Positions 50,822-59,451 of a DNA stretch of 64,000 bases are shown one piece after another. The notes beneath the pieces were generated by a model. The model was given only the letters and a program-made list of their open reading frames with translations. It was not told the DNA's origin and ran no database searches. The translations under genes and the position numbers were made by a program. Position 1 is the first letter of the stretch; each line of letters starts with the position of its first letter. The stretch comes from an uncultured bacterium (GTDB lineage Bacteria; Cyanobacteriota; Vampirovibrionia; Gastranaerophilales; Gastranaerophilaceae), in assembly GCA_905216055.1 (NCBI GenBank), contig CAJMSH010000003.1, forward strand, positions 1 through 64,000, in the 5' to 3' direction.

Positions 50822-52806
50822 TATGAACAACCAGAATATCCGCATTTCAAACAGATAAAGCAACCTTCTGCCATTTTAATTTCATTACCGCATTCAGGGC
50901 ATTTAACTGTTTTTATTTCACCTGTTGGTTCTTCAGAAGCAACAGGTTCTTCAACAACTGTTTCTTCTTTTTTATCTTCTTCTGTTTTTTTCTTCTTGTC
51001 ATCCAAATTCATAGGTTGGAATTGACGAGAATTATTTCTGTAAACAGTAATTCCTTTTAAGTTGTTTTCATAAGCTAAGATGTATGCTTCTTCAATATCT
51101 TTGCGAGTAGCATGTTCTTCAAAGTTTACTGTTTTAGAAACGGCATTATCTGTGTGAAGCTGGAATGCTGCCTGCATTTTAACATGCCAGTATGGAGAAA
51201 CATCGTGAGCTGTAACGAAAATACGTTTAGCATTTTCAGGAACACCATCTACATGAGCTACAGAGCCTGTTTTTGCAATTTCTTTCATCAATTTTTCTGA
51301 ATAGAAACCGTGTTCTACGGCATAATCTTTGAAGATTGGATTAACTTCAAGCATTTCAGTACCGTCCATAATCAATCTTGAGAATACAAGACCGAATAAA
51401 GGTTCAACACCGCCTGAAGCTGATGCAATCATTGAAATTGTACCGGTCGGTGCAATACAAGTTGTTGTAGCATTTCTGATACCGAATTTTGCAATTTGTT
51501 CATCCAATTCTTTCCATTGTTCATCAGAGATTTTGCCTGCTGATTTTCCTTTGTACTTGTTATACAAATAGTTTGGAGAATCATATACACTGCCTTTGAA
51601 GTTATTAAATCTTCCTCTTTCTTTTGAAAGTTCGATTGATTCGCATTTAGATTCGTAATCAATAAATTCCATAACTTGACCTGCCAATTTTGTACCTTCA
51701 GCAGAAGCGTAAGAGATACCGAGTTTCATAAGCATATCAGCCCAACCCATTACGCCTAAACCGATTTTTCTGTTGTTTTGAACCATTTCAGAAATTTGAG
51801 GTAGCGGATAGTTATTTACTGCAATTACGTTATCTAAGAATCTGATAGCTGTTCTTGTAGTTTTTGCAAGTAAATCCCAATTAATTTTTCCATTTTCTAC
51901 CATTCTGCCTAAGTTTATAGAACCTAAGTTACAAGCTTCATAAGCTAATAGAGGAACTTCTCCGCAAGGATTTGTAGATTCAATTGGGCCTACTAAAGGA
52001 GTCGGGTTATCAGCATTCATTTTATCAATAAAGATAATACCTGGTTCGCCGTTTCTCCAAGCACCGTCAACAATCATATCAAATACTTTTTTAGCACTCA
52101 ATTTACCTGCAACAGTGTTATTTTGCGGATTAATCAGTTCATAATCAGTTCCGTTTTTCAAAGCTTCCATAAATTTATCAGTAATAGCAACTGAAATATT
52201 GAAGTTATTTAATTTATTGTTATCGCTTTTGCATTCAATAAAATCAAGAATATCAGGGTGATCAACTCTTAAGATTCCCATATTTGCGCCACGTCTTGTA
52301 CCGCCTTGCTTAACAGCTTCAGTAGCAGCGTTAAATACTTCCATAAAAGAAACAGGTCCTGAAGATACACCCATTGTTGATTTTACAACACTGTTTTTAG
52401 GTCTTAATCTTGAGAAAGAAAAACCTGTACCACCACCTGATTTATGAATTAAAGCTGTATTTTTAACAGTTTCAAAAATACCTTCCAAGCTATCTTCAAC
52501 AGGAAGAACAAAGCAAGCTGCTAATTGTCCCAATTCACGACCTGCATTCATCAATGTAGGAGAATTAGGCATAAAATATCTGTTTGTAATAGCTTCATAA
52601 AATCTGTCAGCTAATTTATCAACATCTGCCTGAGTTTTGCCAAATTTCAAATCGCCTGAAGCAATAGTATTAGCAACACGTCTGAACATATCAGCAGGTG
52701 TTTCAACACATTTCCCCTCTTTATCTCTTTTCAAATACCTTTTTTCAAGAACTTTAATCGCATTTTCGGATAAATCTAATTTATCCATACATGTGGAATC
52801 CGTCAC
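50821..52806 (-). CDS. nrdJ: Adenosylcobalamin-dependent (class II) ribonucleotide reductase
   Basis: The 661-residue enzyme reduces ribonucleotides with adenosylcobalamin, with or without oxygen. NPCGEVPL, MLMKLGISYAS and TCIAPTGTISMIASASGGVEP are typical, and the C-terminus carries a zinc-finger-like CPECG...CLKCGYSGC. It is shorter than some NrdJ (about 750). The start is GTG at 52806, 5 nt after GGGGAGG. It complements the B12-independent NrdDG under riboswitch control at 25-27.6 kb. The 3' end runs directly into the tandem repeat. Confidence 0.95.
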   Translation of the reverse strand: MTDSTCMDKLDLSENAIKVLEKRYLKRDKEGKCVETPADMFRRVANTIASGDLKFGKTQADVDKLADRFYEAITNRYFMPNSPTLMNAGRELGQLAACFVLPVEDSLEGIFETVKNTALIHKSGGGTGFSFSRLRPKNSVVKSTMGVSSGPVSFMEVFNAATEAVKQGGTRRGANMGILRVDHPDILDFIECKSDNNKLNNFNISVAITDKFMEALKNGTDYELINPQNNTVAGKLSAKKVFDMIVDGAWRNGEPGIIFIDKMNADNPTPLVGPIESTNPCGEVPLLAYEACNLGSINLGRMVENGKINWDLLAKTTRTAIRFLDNVIAVNNYPLPQISEMVQNNRKIGLGVMGWADMLMKLGISYASAEGTKLAGQVMEFIDYESKCESIELSKERGRFNNFKGSVYDSPNYLYNKYKGKSAGKISDEQWKELDEQIAKFGIRNATTTCIAPTGTISMIASASGGVEPLFGLVFSRLIMDGTEMLEVNPIFKDYAVEHGFYSEKLMKEIAKTGSVAHVDGVPENAKRIFVTAHDVSPYWHVKMQAAFQLHTDNAVSKTVNFEEHATRKDIEEAYILAYENNLKGITVYRNNSRQFQPMNLDDKKKKTEEDKKEETVVEEPVASEEPTGEIKTVKCPECGNEIKMAEGCFICLKCGYSGCS

Positions 52807-52976
52807 ATTAACCTCCCCTTTTTATATTTATAAAATTTTCGAATAACATGCTTGTTCTATAATTTTACACCAACAATAATAAGGCATGGTAAAATCTGTT
52901 ACAAAACTTTTACGAAACGTTACAGGAATTATACATATAGACATGTTTATAATATAATATTTTTGAGGAAAGACAA

Positions 52977-54281
52977 TTGAAACATTCAAAACTTACAGCC
53001 CTGATATTTTTAGCGCTAATTTTAGGTGTTATAGTAGGTCATTTTGCCCCGGATTTTGCGGTAAGAATGAGACCTTTTGCAGTAATTTTTCTTAGAATGG
53101 TAAAAATGATTATTGCTCCATTGTTATTCGCAACATTGGTTGTCGGAATTGCAGGTCACGGTGATGCCAAAAGACTTGGTAAAATAGGGCTTAAAACAAT
53201 TATTTACTTCGAAGTTGTTACAACCCTTGCTTTAATAATCGGGTTGACTATGGCAAACATATTTAAACCCGGTGTAGGATTTGTAACAAGAAATACTCCA
53301 CATGCAATACACATGCAAGAAGCAGGACTTATGGCTGCTACTCAAGCTCACACATCTATTAGTGAAATGGTTACAAGCATATTCCCGACAAGTATTATTG
53401 ATGCAATGGCTCAAGGGAATTTATTGCAAATCGTAGTATTTTCAATATTTTTCGCGCTTGCAATGGTTGCTGTCGGTAAGACTGCAAAACCTGTTGTTGA
53501 TATATTAAATTCTGTTTCTCAAATAATGTTTAAGTTCACCGAATATGTAATGTATTTTGCGCCTTTAGGTATTTTCGGAGCAATCGCATCTACAATCGGG
53601 GCAAACGGACTATCCGTATTAAAAAGTTATTTCAAAGTAATCGGTGCAATGTATTTTGCTTTAGCAATATTTGTACTTCTTGTACTTTTTATTGCTTGCA
53701 AAATTGTAAAAATATCATTACGGAATTTGCTTAGAGCAGTACAAGAACCTGCACTATTAGCTTTCACAACAGCAAGTTCCGAAGCAGCTTTTCCTAAAGC
53801 TATGGAAATTATGGAAAGTTTTGGTGTACCGAAAAATATTGTAGGATTTGTAATGCCGACAGGATATACATTCAACCTTGACGGTAGCACTATTTATCTT
53901 GCAATGGGAGTTTTGTTCTCCTCACAAATTGTCGGAATACATCTTGATTTAAACCAGCAAATAATTATAATGCTTGCATTAATGCTTACAAGTAAAGGAA
54001 TTGCAGGTGCACCTCGTGTAGCATTAATCGTTCTTGCAGGAACTTTGGCAAGCTTTAATATCCCAATTCTCGGGGTTGCAATTCTTTTAGGAATAGACCA
54101 AATCCTTGATATGGGCAGAACTGCTATAAACCTTGTCGGCAACTGTGTTGCAACAGTTGTTATTGCACGCTGGGAAAACGTTTTTGATTACAATAAAATG
54201 AACGAATTTGTAAGACTTTCTAAAGAAGAAAGCCTTGGTAATGATTTACATAAAACATTAGAACAATTTAAAGAAGGATAA
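52977..54281 (+). CDS. Dicarboxylate/amino acid:cation symporter
   Basis: The 434-residue DAACS-family transporter (GltP/DctA type) imports glutamate, aspartate or C4-dicarboxylates with Na+ or H+. Hydrophobic helices span the protein. AFTTASSEAAFP (reentrant loop), FNLDGSTIYLAMG and SKGIAGAPRVALIVLAG mark the transport core. The start is TTG at 52977 with GAGGAAAG upstream. TATAAT lies just before, and TGTTACAAAA about 70 nt upstream. ileS follows after 6 nt. Confidence 0.92.
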   Translation: MKHSKLTALIFLALILGVIVGHFAPDFAVRMRPFAVIFLRMVKMIIAPLLFATLVVGIAGHGDAKRLGKIGLKTIIYFEVVTTLALIIGLTMANIFKPGVGFVTRNTPHAIHMQEAGLMAATQAHTSISEMVTSIFPTSIIDAMAQGNLLQIVVFSIFFALAMVAVGKTAKPVVDILNSVSQIMFKFTEYVMYFAPLGIFGAIASTIGANGLSVLKSYFKVIGAMYFALAIFVLLVLFIACKIVKISLRNLLRAVQEPALLAFTTASSEAAFPKAMEIMESFGVPKNIVGFVMPTGYTFNLDGSTIYLAMGVLFSSQIVGIHLDLNQQIIIMLALMLTSKGIAGAPRVALIVLAGTLASFNIPILGVAILLGIDQILDMGRTAINLVGNCVATVVIARWENVFDYNKMNEFVRLSKEESLGNDLHKTLEQFKEG

Positions 54282-54287
54282 TTTATT

Positions 54288-57113
54288 ATGGCTAACGAAA
54301 CAAGTACAAAAACAGAGTACAAAGATACTTTAAATCTTCCTCAAACTACTCTTGCGATGAGAGCAAACGCAACTGTCAGAGAACTTGAAATTCAAAAATT
54401 TTGGGAAGAACATGATATTTATAACAAAATTATAAATAACCGTGACAAAGCAAATAAATTTATTTTACACGACGGACCTCCATATTTAAGCTCTGAAAAA
54501 ATTCACGTTGGTACCGCTCTTAATAAAATCCTTAAAGATATTCTATTGAAATATAAAGCTCAAGCAGGATATTATACACCTTACGTTCCGGGGTATGACG
54601 GACACGGGCTTCCTATCGAAAATAAGGTTGTTAAAAATATAAAAGGAGGAAGAAATGCCGTAACTCCTTATGAATTAAGACAAAAATGCAGAGAATTTGC
54701 TCATAAAAGTTTAAAAGGGCAAGAAAGCGAATTTAAACGTCTTGGAGTTCTTGGTGATTGGGAACATCCTTATTTGACTATTGCTCCTGAATTTGAAGCT
54801 GAACAGGTTAGAGTTTTCGGAGATATGTACAAAAAAGGTTATATTGAAAAAGGTTTGAAACCTGTTTATTGGTGCGCATCTTGCGAAACAGCTCTTGCTG
54901 AGGCTGAAGTTGAATATGCTGATCACACATCAACATCAATTTATGTAAGATTTAAGTTCGATGAAGAAAGCACAAATAAATTACATGATAAATTTGGATT
55001 CCTTTCTTCTTGTACAAAAGATATTTATTCAATAATTTGGACAACAACTCCTTGGACAATTCCTTCAAATATGGCAATAAGTATGCACCCTAGATTTGAA
55101 TATACATTCTTTGAATATAACAATGATGTATATGTTGTTGCTCAAGAACTTTTAGGAAGCTTCTTGTCTGATGTTGAATGGGATGAAAAAGACATTAAAG
55201 TCTTAGGCTCTTGCACAGGTCAAGATTTGGAATTGTTAAATACTAAACATCCTTTGGCAGATAGAAAATCTCCAATAATTCTCGGAGAACACGTTACACT
55301 GGATGCAGGTACAGGTGCAGTTCACACAGCTCCGGGACACGGTCTTGAAGACTATGAAGTAGGTTGCAAATACGGTATTGAAGTATTTTCACCATTAGAT
55401 AGCAAAGGTGTTTGGACAGATGCCGTAAAAGATAAAGATTTGGAAGGCGTTCCTTATTACAAAGGAAATTCAATCGTTATTGAAAAACTTCAAAACTGCG
55501 GTGCACTTTTGAAAGCTCAAGATATAAACCACAGTTACCCTCACTGTTGGAGATGTAAAAACCCTGTAATTTACCGAGCTACACCTCAATGGTTTGTTAA
55601 AGTTGACAAATTCAGAGATAAAGCTTTGGAAGAAATTAAAAAAGTAAAATGGATTCCAGCAGGCGGTGAAGCAAGAATTTCAAATATGGTTGCAGGCAGA
55701 ACTGATTGGTGTATTTCTCGTCAACGTGCTTGGGGTGTACCAATTCCTGTATTCTATTGCGAAGAATGCGGCGAAGTAATTGTTAACGATGAAACAATTG
55801 AAAATGTTGCAAAAATCTTTGAAAAAGAAAGCTCTGATGCTTGGGTAAAATATTCAGTTGATGAACTTTTGCCTCAAGGTTTCAAATGCCCGAAATGTGG
55901 CAAAACTCATTGCTTCAAAAAAGAAAATGATATCATGGATGTATGGTTTGATTCAGGTATCACTTGGCGTGCAGTTGTAAACAAACGTTCAGATGTTCTT
56001 GGCAAAACTCCTGTTGAAATGTACTTGGAAGGTTCAGATCAACACAGAGGTTGGTTCCAGTCATCACTTTTAACATCTGTTGCAACTCAAGGTATTGCGC
56101 CATACAAATCAGTTTTAACACACGGTTTTGTATTCGGAGAAGACGGTAGAAAGATGTCAAAATCATTAGGTAATTACATCAGACCTGATGAAATTATCAA
56201 AACTTACGGCGCAGATATTTTAAGATTGTGGGCTGCTTCAGTTGATTACAGAAATGATACAAAAATCGGTAACAACATAATTAAACAGCTTGCTGAAATA
56301 TTTAAGAAAACAAGAAATACTTCAAGATTTTTGGTTGGAAACCTATTTGACTTCGATCCAAAAACTGATTATGTGAAATATGAAGATTTGAAAGAAATTG
56401 ATAAATTTGCTCTTCATAAATTAAACCACTTAATCCAAACTGTAACCGAAGCATTTGATAATTATGAATTCTACAAATACTTCCAACAATTGCAAAACTT
56501 TGCAGCAGTTGATTTAAGCTCATTCTACTTAGATATCGTAAAAGACAGATTATACACAGCAGGTAAAAAATCTCTATCACGTAGAGCTTGCCAAACTGTT
56601 TTGTATGAAACATTACAAACATTGGTAAGAATACTTGTTCCTGTTATGCCACATCAGGCAGAAGATATTTGGATGAGCGTTCCGGAATGTCAAAAAGACG
56701 GATTGGAAAGTATCTTACTGTCAAGCTGGCCAAAAGCTAAACCTGAATGGACTAATGAAAAATTAGAAGAAGATTTTACAAAAATCCTTAAAGCAAGAGA
56801 AGTTGTAACCCGTGCAATTGAACCTCTAAGAGCTGAAAAACAAGTCGGAAGCTCTTTAGAAGTAGCAGTTTACGTAAAAGCAGATGATGATAGCGTATTA
56901 AAAGCAAATGAAGATGAATTATGCAATATATTTATCACATCTCAAGCTTATGTAACAGATGAAAAACCTGAAAATGTATTAAATGAATATACAGAAGAAG
57001 GTTATACAGTCTGGGTTGTAAAAGCAGAAGGCGAAAAATGCTCAAGATGTTGGAAATACAGAAAACTAAATTCAAATGGCATCTGCCAAGAATGCGAAGA
57101 AGCTGTAAAATAA
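54288..57113 (+). CDS. ileS: Isoleucyl-tRNA synthetase
   Basis: The 941-residue class I synthetase has the HIGH-equivalent HVGT (EKIHVGTALNK), the CP1 editing domain (TTTPWTIPSNMAI), KMSKS (GRKMSKSLGN) and a C-terminal zinc finger CSRCWKYRK...CQEC. It charges tRNA-Ile and edits Val. It lies 6 nt after the symporter gene. Confidence 0.97.
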   Translation: MANETSTKTEYKDTLNLPQTTLAMRANATVRELEIQKFWEEHDIYNKIINNRDKANKFILHDGPPYLSSEKIHVGTALNKILKDILLKYKAQAGYYTPYVPGYDGHGLPIENKVVKNIKGGRNAVTPYELRQKCREFAHKSLKGQESEFKRLGVLGDWEHPYLTIAPEFEAEQVRVFGDMYKKGYIEKGLKPVYWCASCETALAEAEVEYADHTSTSIYVRFKFDEESTNKLHDKFGFLSSCTKDIYSIIWTTTPWTIPSNMAISMHPRFEYTFFEYNNDVYVVAQELLGSFLSDVEWDEKDIKVLGSCTGQDLELLNTKHPLADRKSPIILGEHVTLDAGTGAVHTAPGHGLEDYEVGCKYGIEVFSPLDSKGVWTDAVKDKDLEGVPYYKGNSIVIEKLQNCGALLKAQDINHSYPHCWRCKNPVIYRATPQWFVKVDKFRDKALEEIKKVKWIPAGGEARISNMVAGRTDWCISRQRAWGVPIPVFYCEECGEVIVNDETIENVAKIFEKESSDAWVKYSVDELLPQGFKCPKCGKTHCFKKENDIMDVWFDSGITWRAVVNKRSDVLGKTPVEMYLEGSDQHRGWFQSSLLTSVATQGIAPYKSVLTHGFVFGEDGRKMSKSLGNYIRPDEIIKTYGADILRLWAASVDYRNDTKIGNNIIKQLAEIFKKTRNTSRFLVGNLFDFDPKTDYVKYEDLKEIDKFALHKLNHLIQTVTEAFDNYEFYKYFQQLQNFAAVDLSSFYLDIVKDRLYTAGKKSLSRRACQTVLYETLQTLVRILVPVMPHQAEDIWMSVPECQKDGLESILLSSWPKAKPEWTNEKLEEDFTKILKAREVVTRAIEPLRAEKQVGSSLEVAVYVKADDDSVLKANEDELCNIFITSQAYVTDEKPENVLNEYTEEGYTVWVVKAEGEKCSRCWKYRKLNSNGICQECEEAVK

Positions 57114-57137
57114 ACTTAAAATATAAAATAAAAAATA

Positions 57138-57173
57138 ATCCCTTCCCTAAAAATTAGAGAAGGGATATTTTTT
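57138..57173 (+). terminator. Intrinsic terminator of ileS
   Basis: ATCCCTTC pairs with GAAGGGAT, extended by CTAA/TTAG with one mismatch, and is followed by ATTTTTT. Confidence 0.9.
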
Positions 57174-57229
57174 ATGAAAAAAATTGTAAAACTTTTGTAA
57201 ACATTTTGTAACATTTTCATATAAGAATT

Positions 57230-57256
57230 TAAAGATTTCGCATAACAATGCCGTAA
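57230..57256 (+). promoter_or_regulatory. Sigma-28-like promoter of the 57.3-kb MGMAASQAR gene
   Basis: TAAAGATT (57230-57237), 11 nt, TGCCGTAA (57249-57256). Upstream is TTTTGTAACA (57205-57214), the inverse of TGTTACAAAA. The gene's long upstream frame from 57259 would lie in the transcript's leader. Confidence 0.65.
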
Positions 57257-57336
57257 ACATGACTAAAGGAACTATTCGAAAGGAAATAAGCTTTACAATC
57301 AAAGCTATACCAAAACTTACGGAAAGGGTACAAACT

Positions 57337-59358
57337 ATGGGAATGGCAGCATCACAAGCAAGATTATTAAGCATAACAGCCAGACTGACCAACAATGAAA
57401 ATACAGGTCAGAGCATTTCCTATTCAAAACAACGTTTGGCAGATCAAACTCAACAGATTACAAACGAATACAATGAAGCTCTTTCTGCAACAAAATTAAC
57501 TGTCTTAACAGGTTTCAACGGAGCAGAAGCAACATATTCTGACATTTCTTATAACCTAATGACAGGTCTGCAAATGGCAGAAAACACAAAACAATACATC
57601 GTAACTGATACTAAAGGAAGAATTTTAGTAACAGAAGAACTTGCAAACGCTTATAAACAATCAAGCGGTAATTACAACCAATTCTTAGCAAACTTGGGAT
57701 ATTCTCAATCAGATATGACTGTACAAAATACAGCTACATTATCAACAACAGATAAAGCTAACGCAGCAACAAAACTTCACGAAGCTTGGGATAAATACTT
57801 TGCAACAGTTGGAATCAACCTTGGAGATGTTGAACACGACGGTTACTTAGAAGAATTCAAATGGAACAACACTTGGAGTACAAACGAACAAGGTAAATAC
57901 TTAGATAAAAACGGCAATGTAATCGATACTTCAGGCAAAACTGCTGATGAAATAGCAGCAATTTTACAAAATCAAGGTTATTCATTTGTTGGAAGTGGTT
58001 ACACAAGCTACCTTCTATTAAATTCAGACGGACAACCGATAGATAAAGATGGCAATATTTTATACAAAACAGATGCAAACGGTAATATTTTAGATGTAAA
58101 CGGAGATCCTATTCAAAAAGATACATACTCTGATGATATCGCAAAAAATAAAAACTATGAATTAAGATATTTTGATAAAACTACAGGAAACTTAGTTGGA
58201 TTTAATTCATATTCTCTTGATATTACTACTAATAGCAAATACAAAAAAGGATATGAACAAGCAGATGGATCTGTTGTTACAGAATATGACGGATATTCAA
58301 CTGCCGTACAAAATAACAGTTCAAACAAACAAAGATACGTTGATAAAAATGGCAACATCATTGATTTTGATGTAGACTCTAATAACGATAATGTAAAAGA
58401 TAGTTATAGCACAACTGTAACATCAAACCCTGATAATACTCTACGTTACGTAAATGACAAAAATGCAATAATAGATTATGATGATTTTTCTGAAACTACT
58501 AAACTTGGCACATTAGGCTATTATTATGACGATGGAGCTGGAAACTTAGTAAAAGAAAACTATGACGCATATTCAGATTACACTCAATATAATCAAAATT
58601 ATGAATTAAGATATTACGACAAAACAACAGGAACTATGGTACCTTATGATGCTTTCTCTGACGAAGCTAAAGCTAATATTCAATATGATGAAAGCAAGTT
58701 TGTTTACAATCCAATAAACTACGAAGGTACAACCCAAGAATCAAGAGAATTATACGATTATGCAATGGCAATCACAGAAGCATTTATGAGAACTGAAGAA
58801 AGTCTTACAGATGCTCAAAAAGCTCAAAACCAATACTATGATTTGAGTAATTACAAATCAGCTTCAAATGCAGACAATACATCAGCATTAAACTATTACA
58901 AAAATATATTCACAAAAATGCAAACAAGCGGATATTTCACATACACAACTACAGCTGCAAAAGCAAACAGCGACCCTGAACATTATAAATATGCTTCAAT
59001 CGGTACAGGTACAGCAGGAAATGTTCAAAAATCACCGCTAAAAGACAACGTAACATTTGAAGATGCACTTAGAGACGGAACTTTAAGACTTGAATACTTC
59101 TCATCAACAGATAAAGAATTCGTTTCAACAACAATCTCTGAAGACAATTGTATTCAAGAAGTTTCAGATGAAAGAGCAATTGCAGCAGCTGAATCTAAAT
59201 ACAATCAAGATATGGCTGATCTTGAAAACAAAGATAAAAAGCTTGACCTTGAATTGAAAAAACTTGATACTGAACACAGTGCACTTCAAACAGAATACGA
59301 TTCAGTTAAAAACGTAGTAGACAAAAACGTTGAAAATTCATTCAAAACATTTGGTTAA
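57337..59358 (+). CDS. MGMAASQAR-family secreted/filament-like protein (repeat form)
   Basis: The 673-residue member begins MGMAASQARLLSITARLTNNE and ends with the coiled coil KLDLELKKLDTEHSALQTEYDSVK...SFKTFG. The centre (about 200-500) has five or so repeats of roughly 30-40 residues around LRYxDKxTGxxVxYDxFS. Upstream frame 57259-57336 is in frame but lacks a ribosome binding site of its own; GGAAAGG 9 nt before the ATG at 57337, the family start motif and the sigma-28-like promoter select 57337. Function is unknown. Confidence 0.82.
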   Translation: MGMAASQARLLSITARLTNNENTGQSISYSKQRLADQTQQITNEYNEALSATKLTVLTGFNGAEATYSDISYNLMTGLQMAENTKQYIVTDTKGRILVTEELANAYKQSSGNYNQFLANLGYSQSDMTVQNTATLSTTDKANAATKLHEAWDKYFATVGINLGDVEHDGYLEEFKWNNTWSTNEQGKYLDKNGNVIDTSGKTADEIAAILQNQGYSFVGSGYTSYLLLNSDGQPIDKDGNILYKTDANGNILDVNGDPIQKDTYSDDIAKNKNYELRYFDKTTGNLVGFNSYSLDITTNSKYKKGYEQADGSVVTEYDGYSTAVQNNSSNKQRYVDKNGNIIDFDVDSNNDNVKDSYSTTVTSNPDNTLRYVNDKNAIIDYDDFSETTKLGTLGYYYDDGAGNLVKENYDAYSDYTQYNQNYELRYYDKTTGTMVPYDAFSDEAKANIQYDESKFVYNPINYEGTTQESRELYDYAMAITEAFMRTEESLTDAQKAQNQYYDLSNYKSASNADNTSALNYYKNIFTKMQTSGYFTYTTTAAKANSDPEHYKYASIGTGTAGNVQKSPLKDNVTFEDALRDGTLRLEYFSSTDKEFVSTTISEDNCIQEVSDERAIAAAESKYNQDMADLENKDKKLDLELKKLDTEHSALQTEYDSVKNVVDKNVENSFKTFG

Positions 59359-59400
59359 TAAGTAAAATAAGAAGAGAAGAGGCATAATTAAAAATAAAAA

Positions 59401-59432
59401 AAGCTCCTTAAAAATTTTAAGGAGCTTCTTTT
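59401..59432. terminator. Bidirectional intrinsic terminator
   Basis: AAGCTCCTTAAAA (59401-59413) is complementary to TTTTAAGGAGCTT (59415-59427), with A- and T-runs at both sides. It lies between the MGMAASQAR gene and the convergent fusA. Confidence 0.92.
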
Positions 59433-59451
59433 TATATAAAGTATGAAAAAA

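Noticed and set aside
50652..51025. Open frames through the repeat array (68 and 117 codons)
   Set aside because: They arise from the tandem repeat and from the reverse of nrdJ; no independent ribosome binding site.
57259..57336. N-terminal extension of the 57.3-kb MGMAASQAR gene
   Set aside because: Family start, GGAAAGG position and the promoter put the start at 57337; the extension is probably leader.
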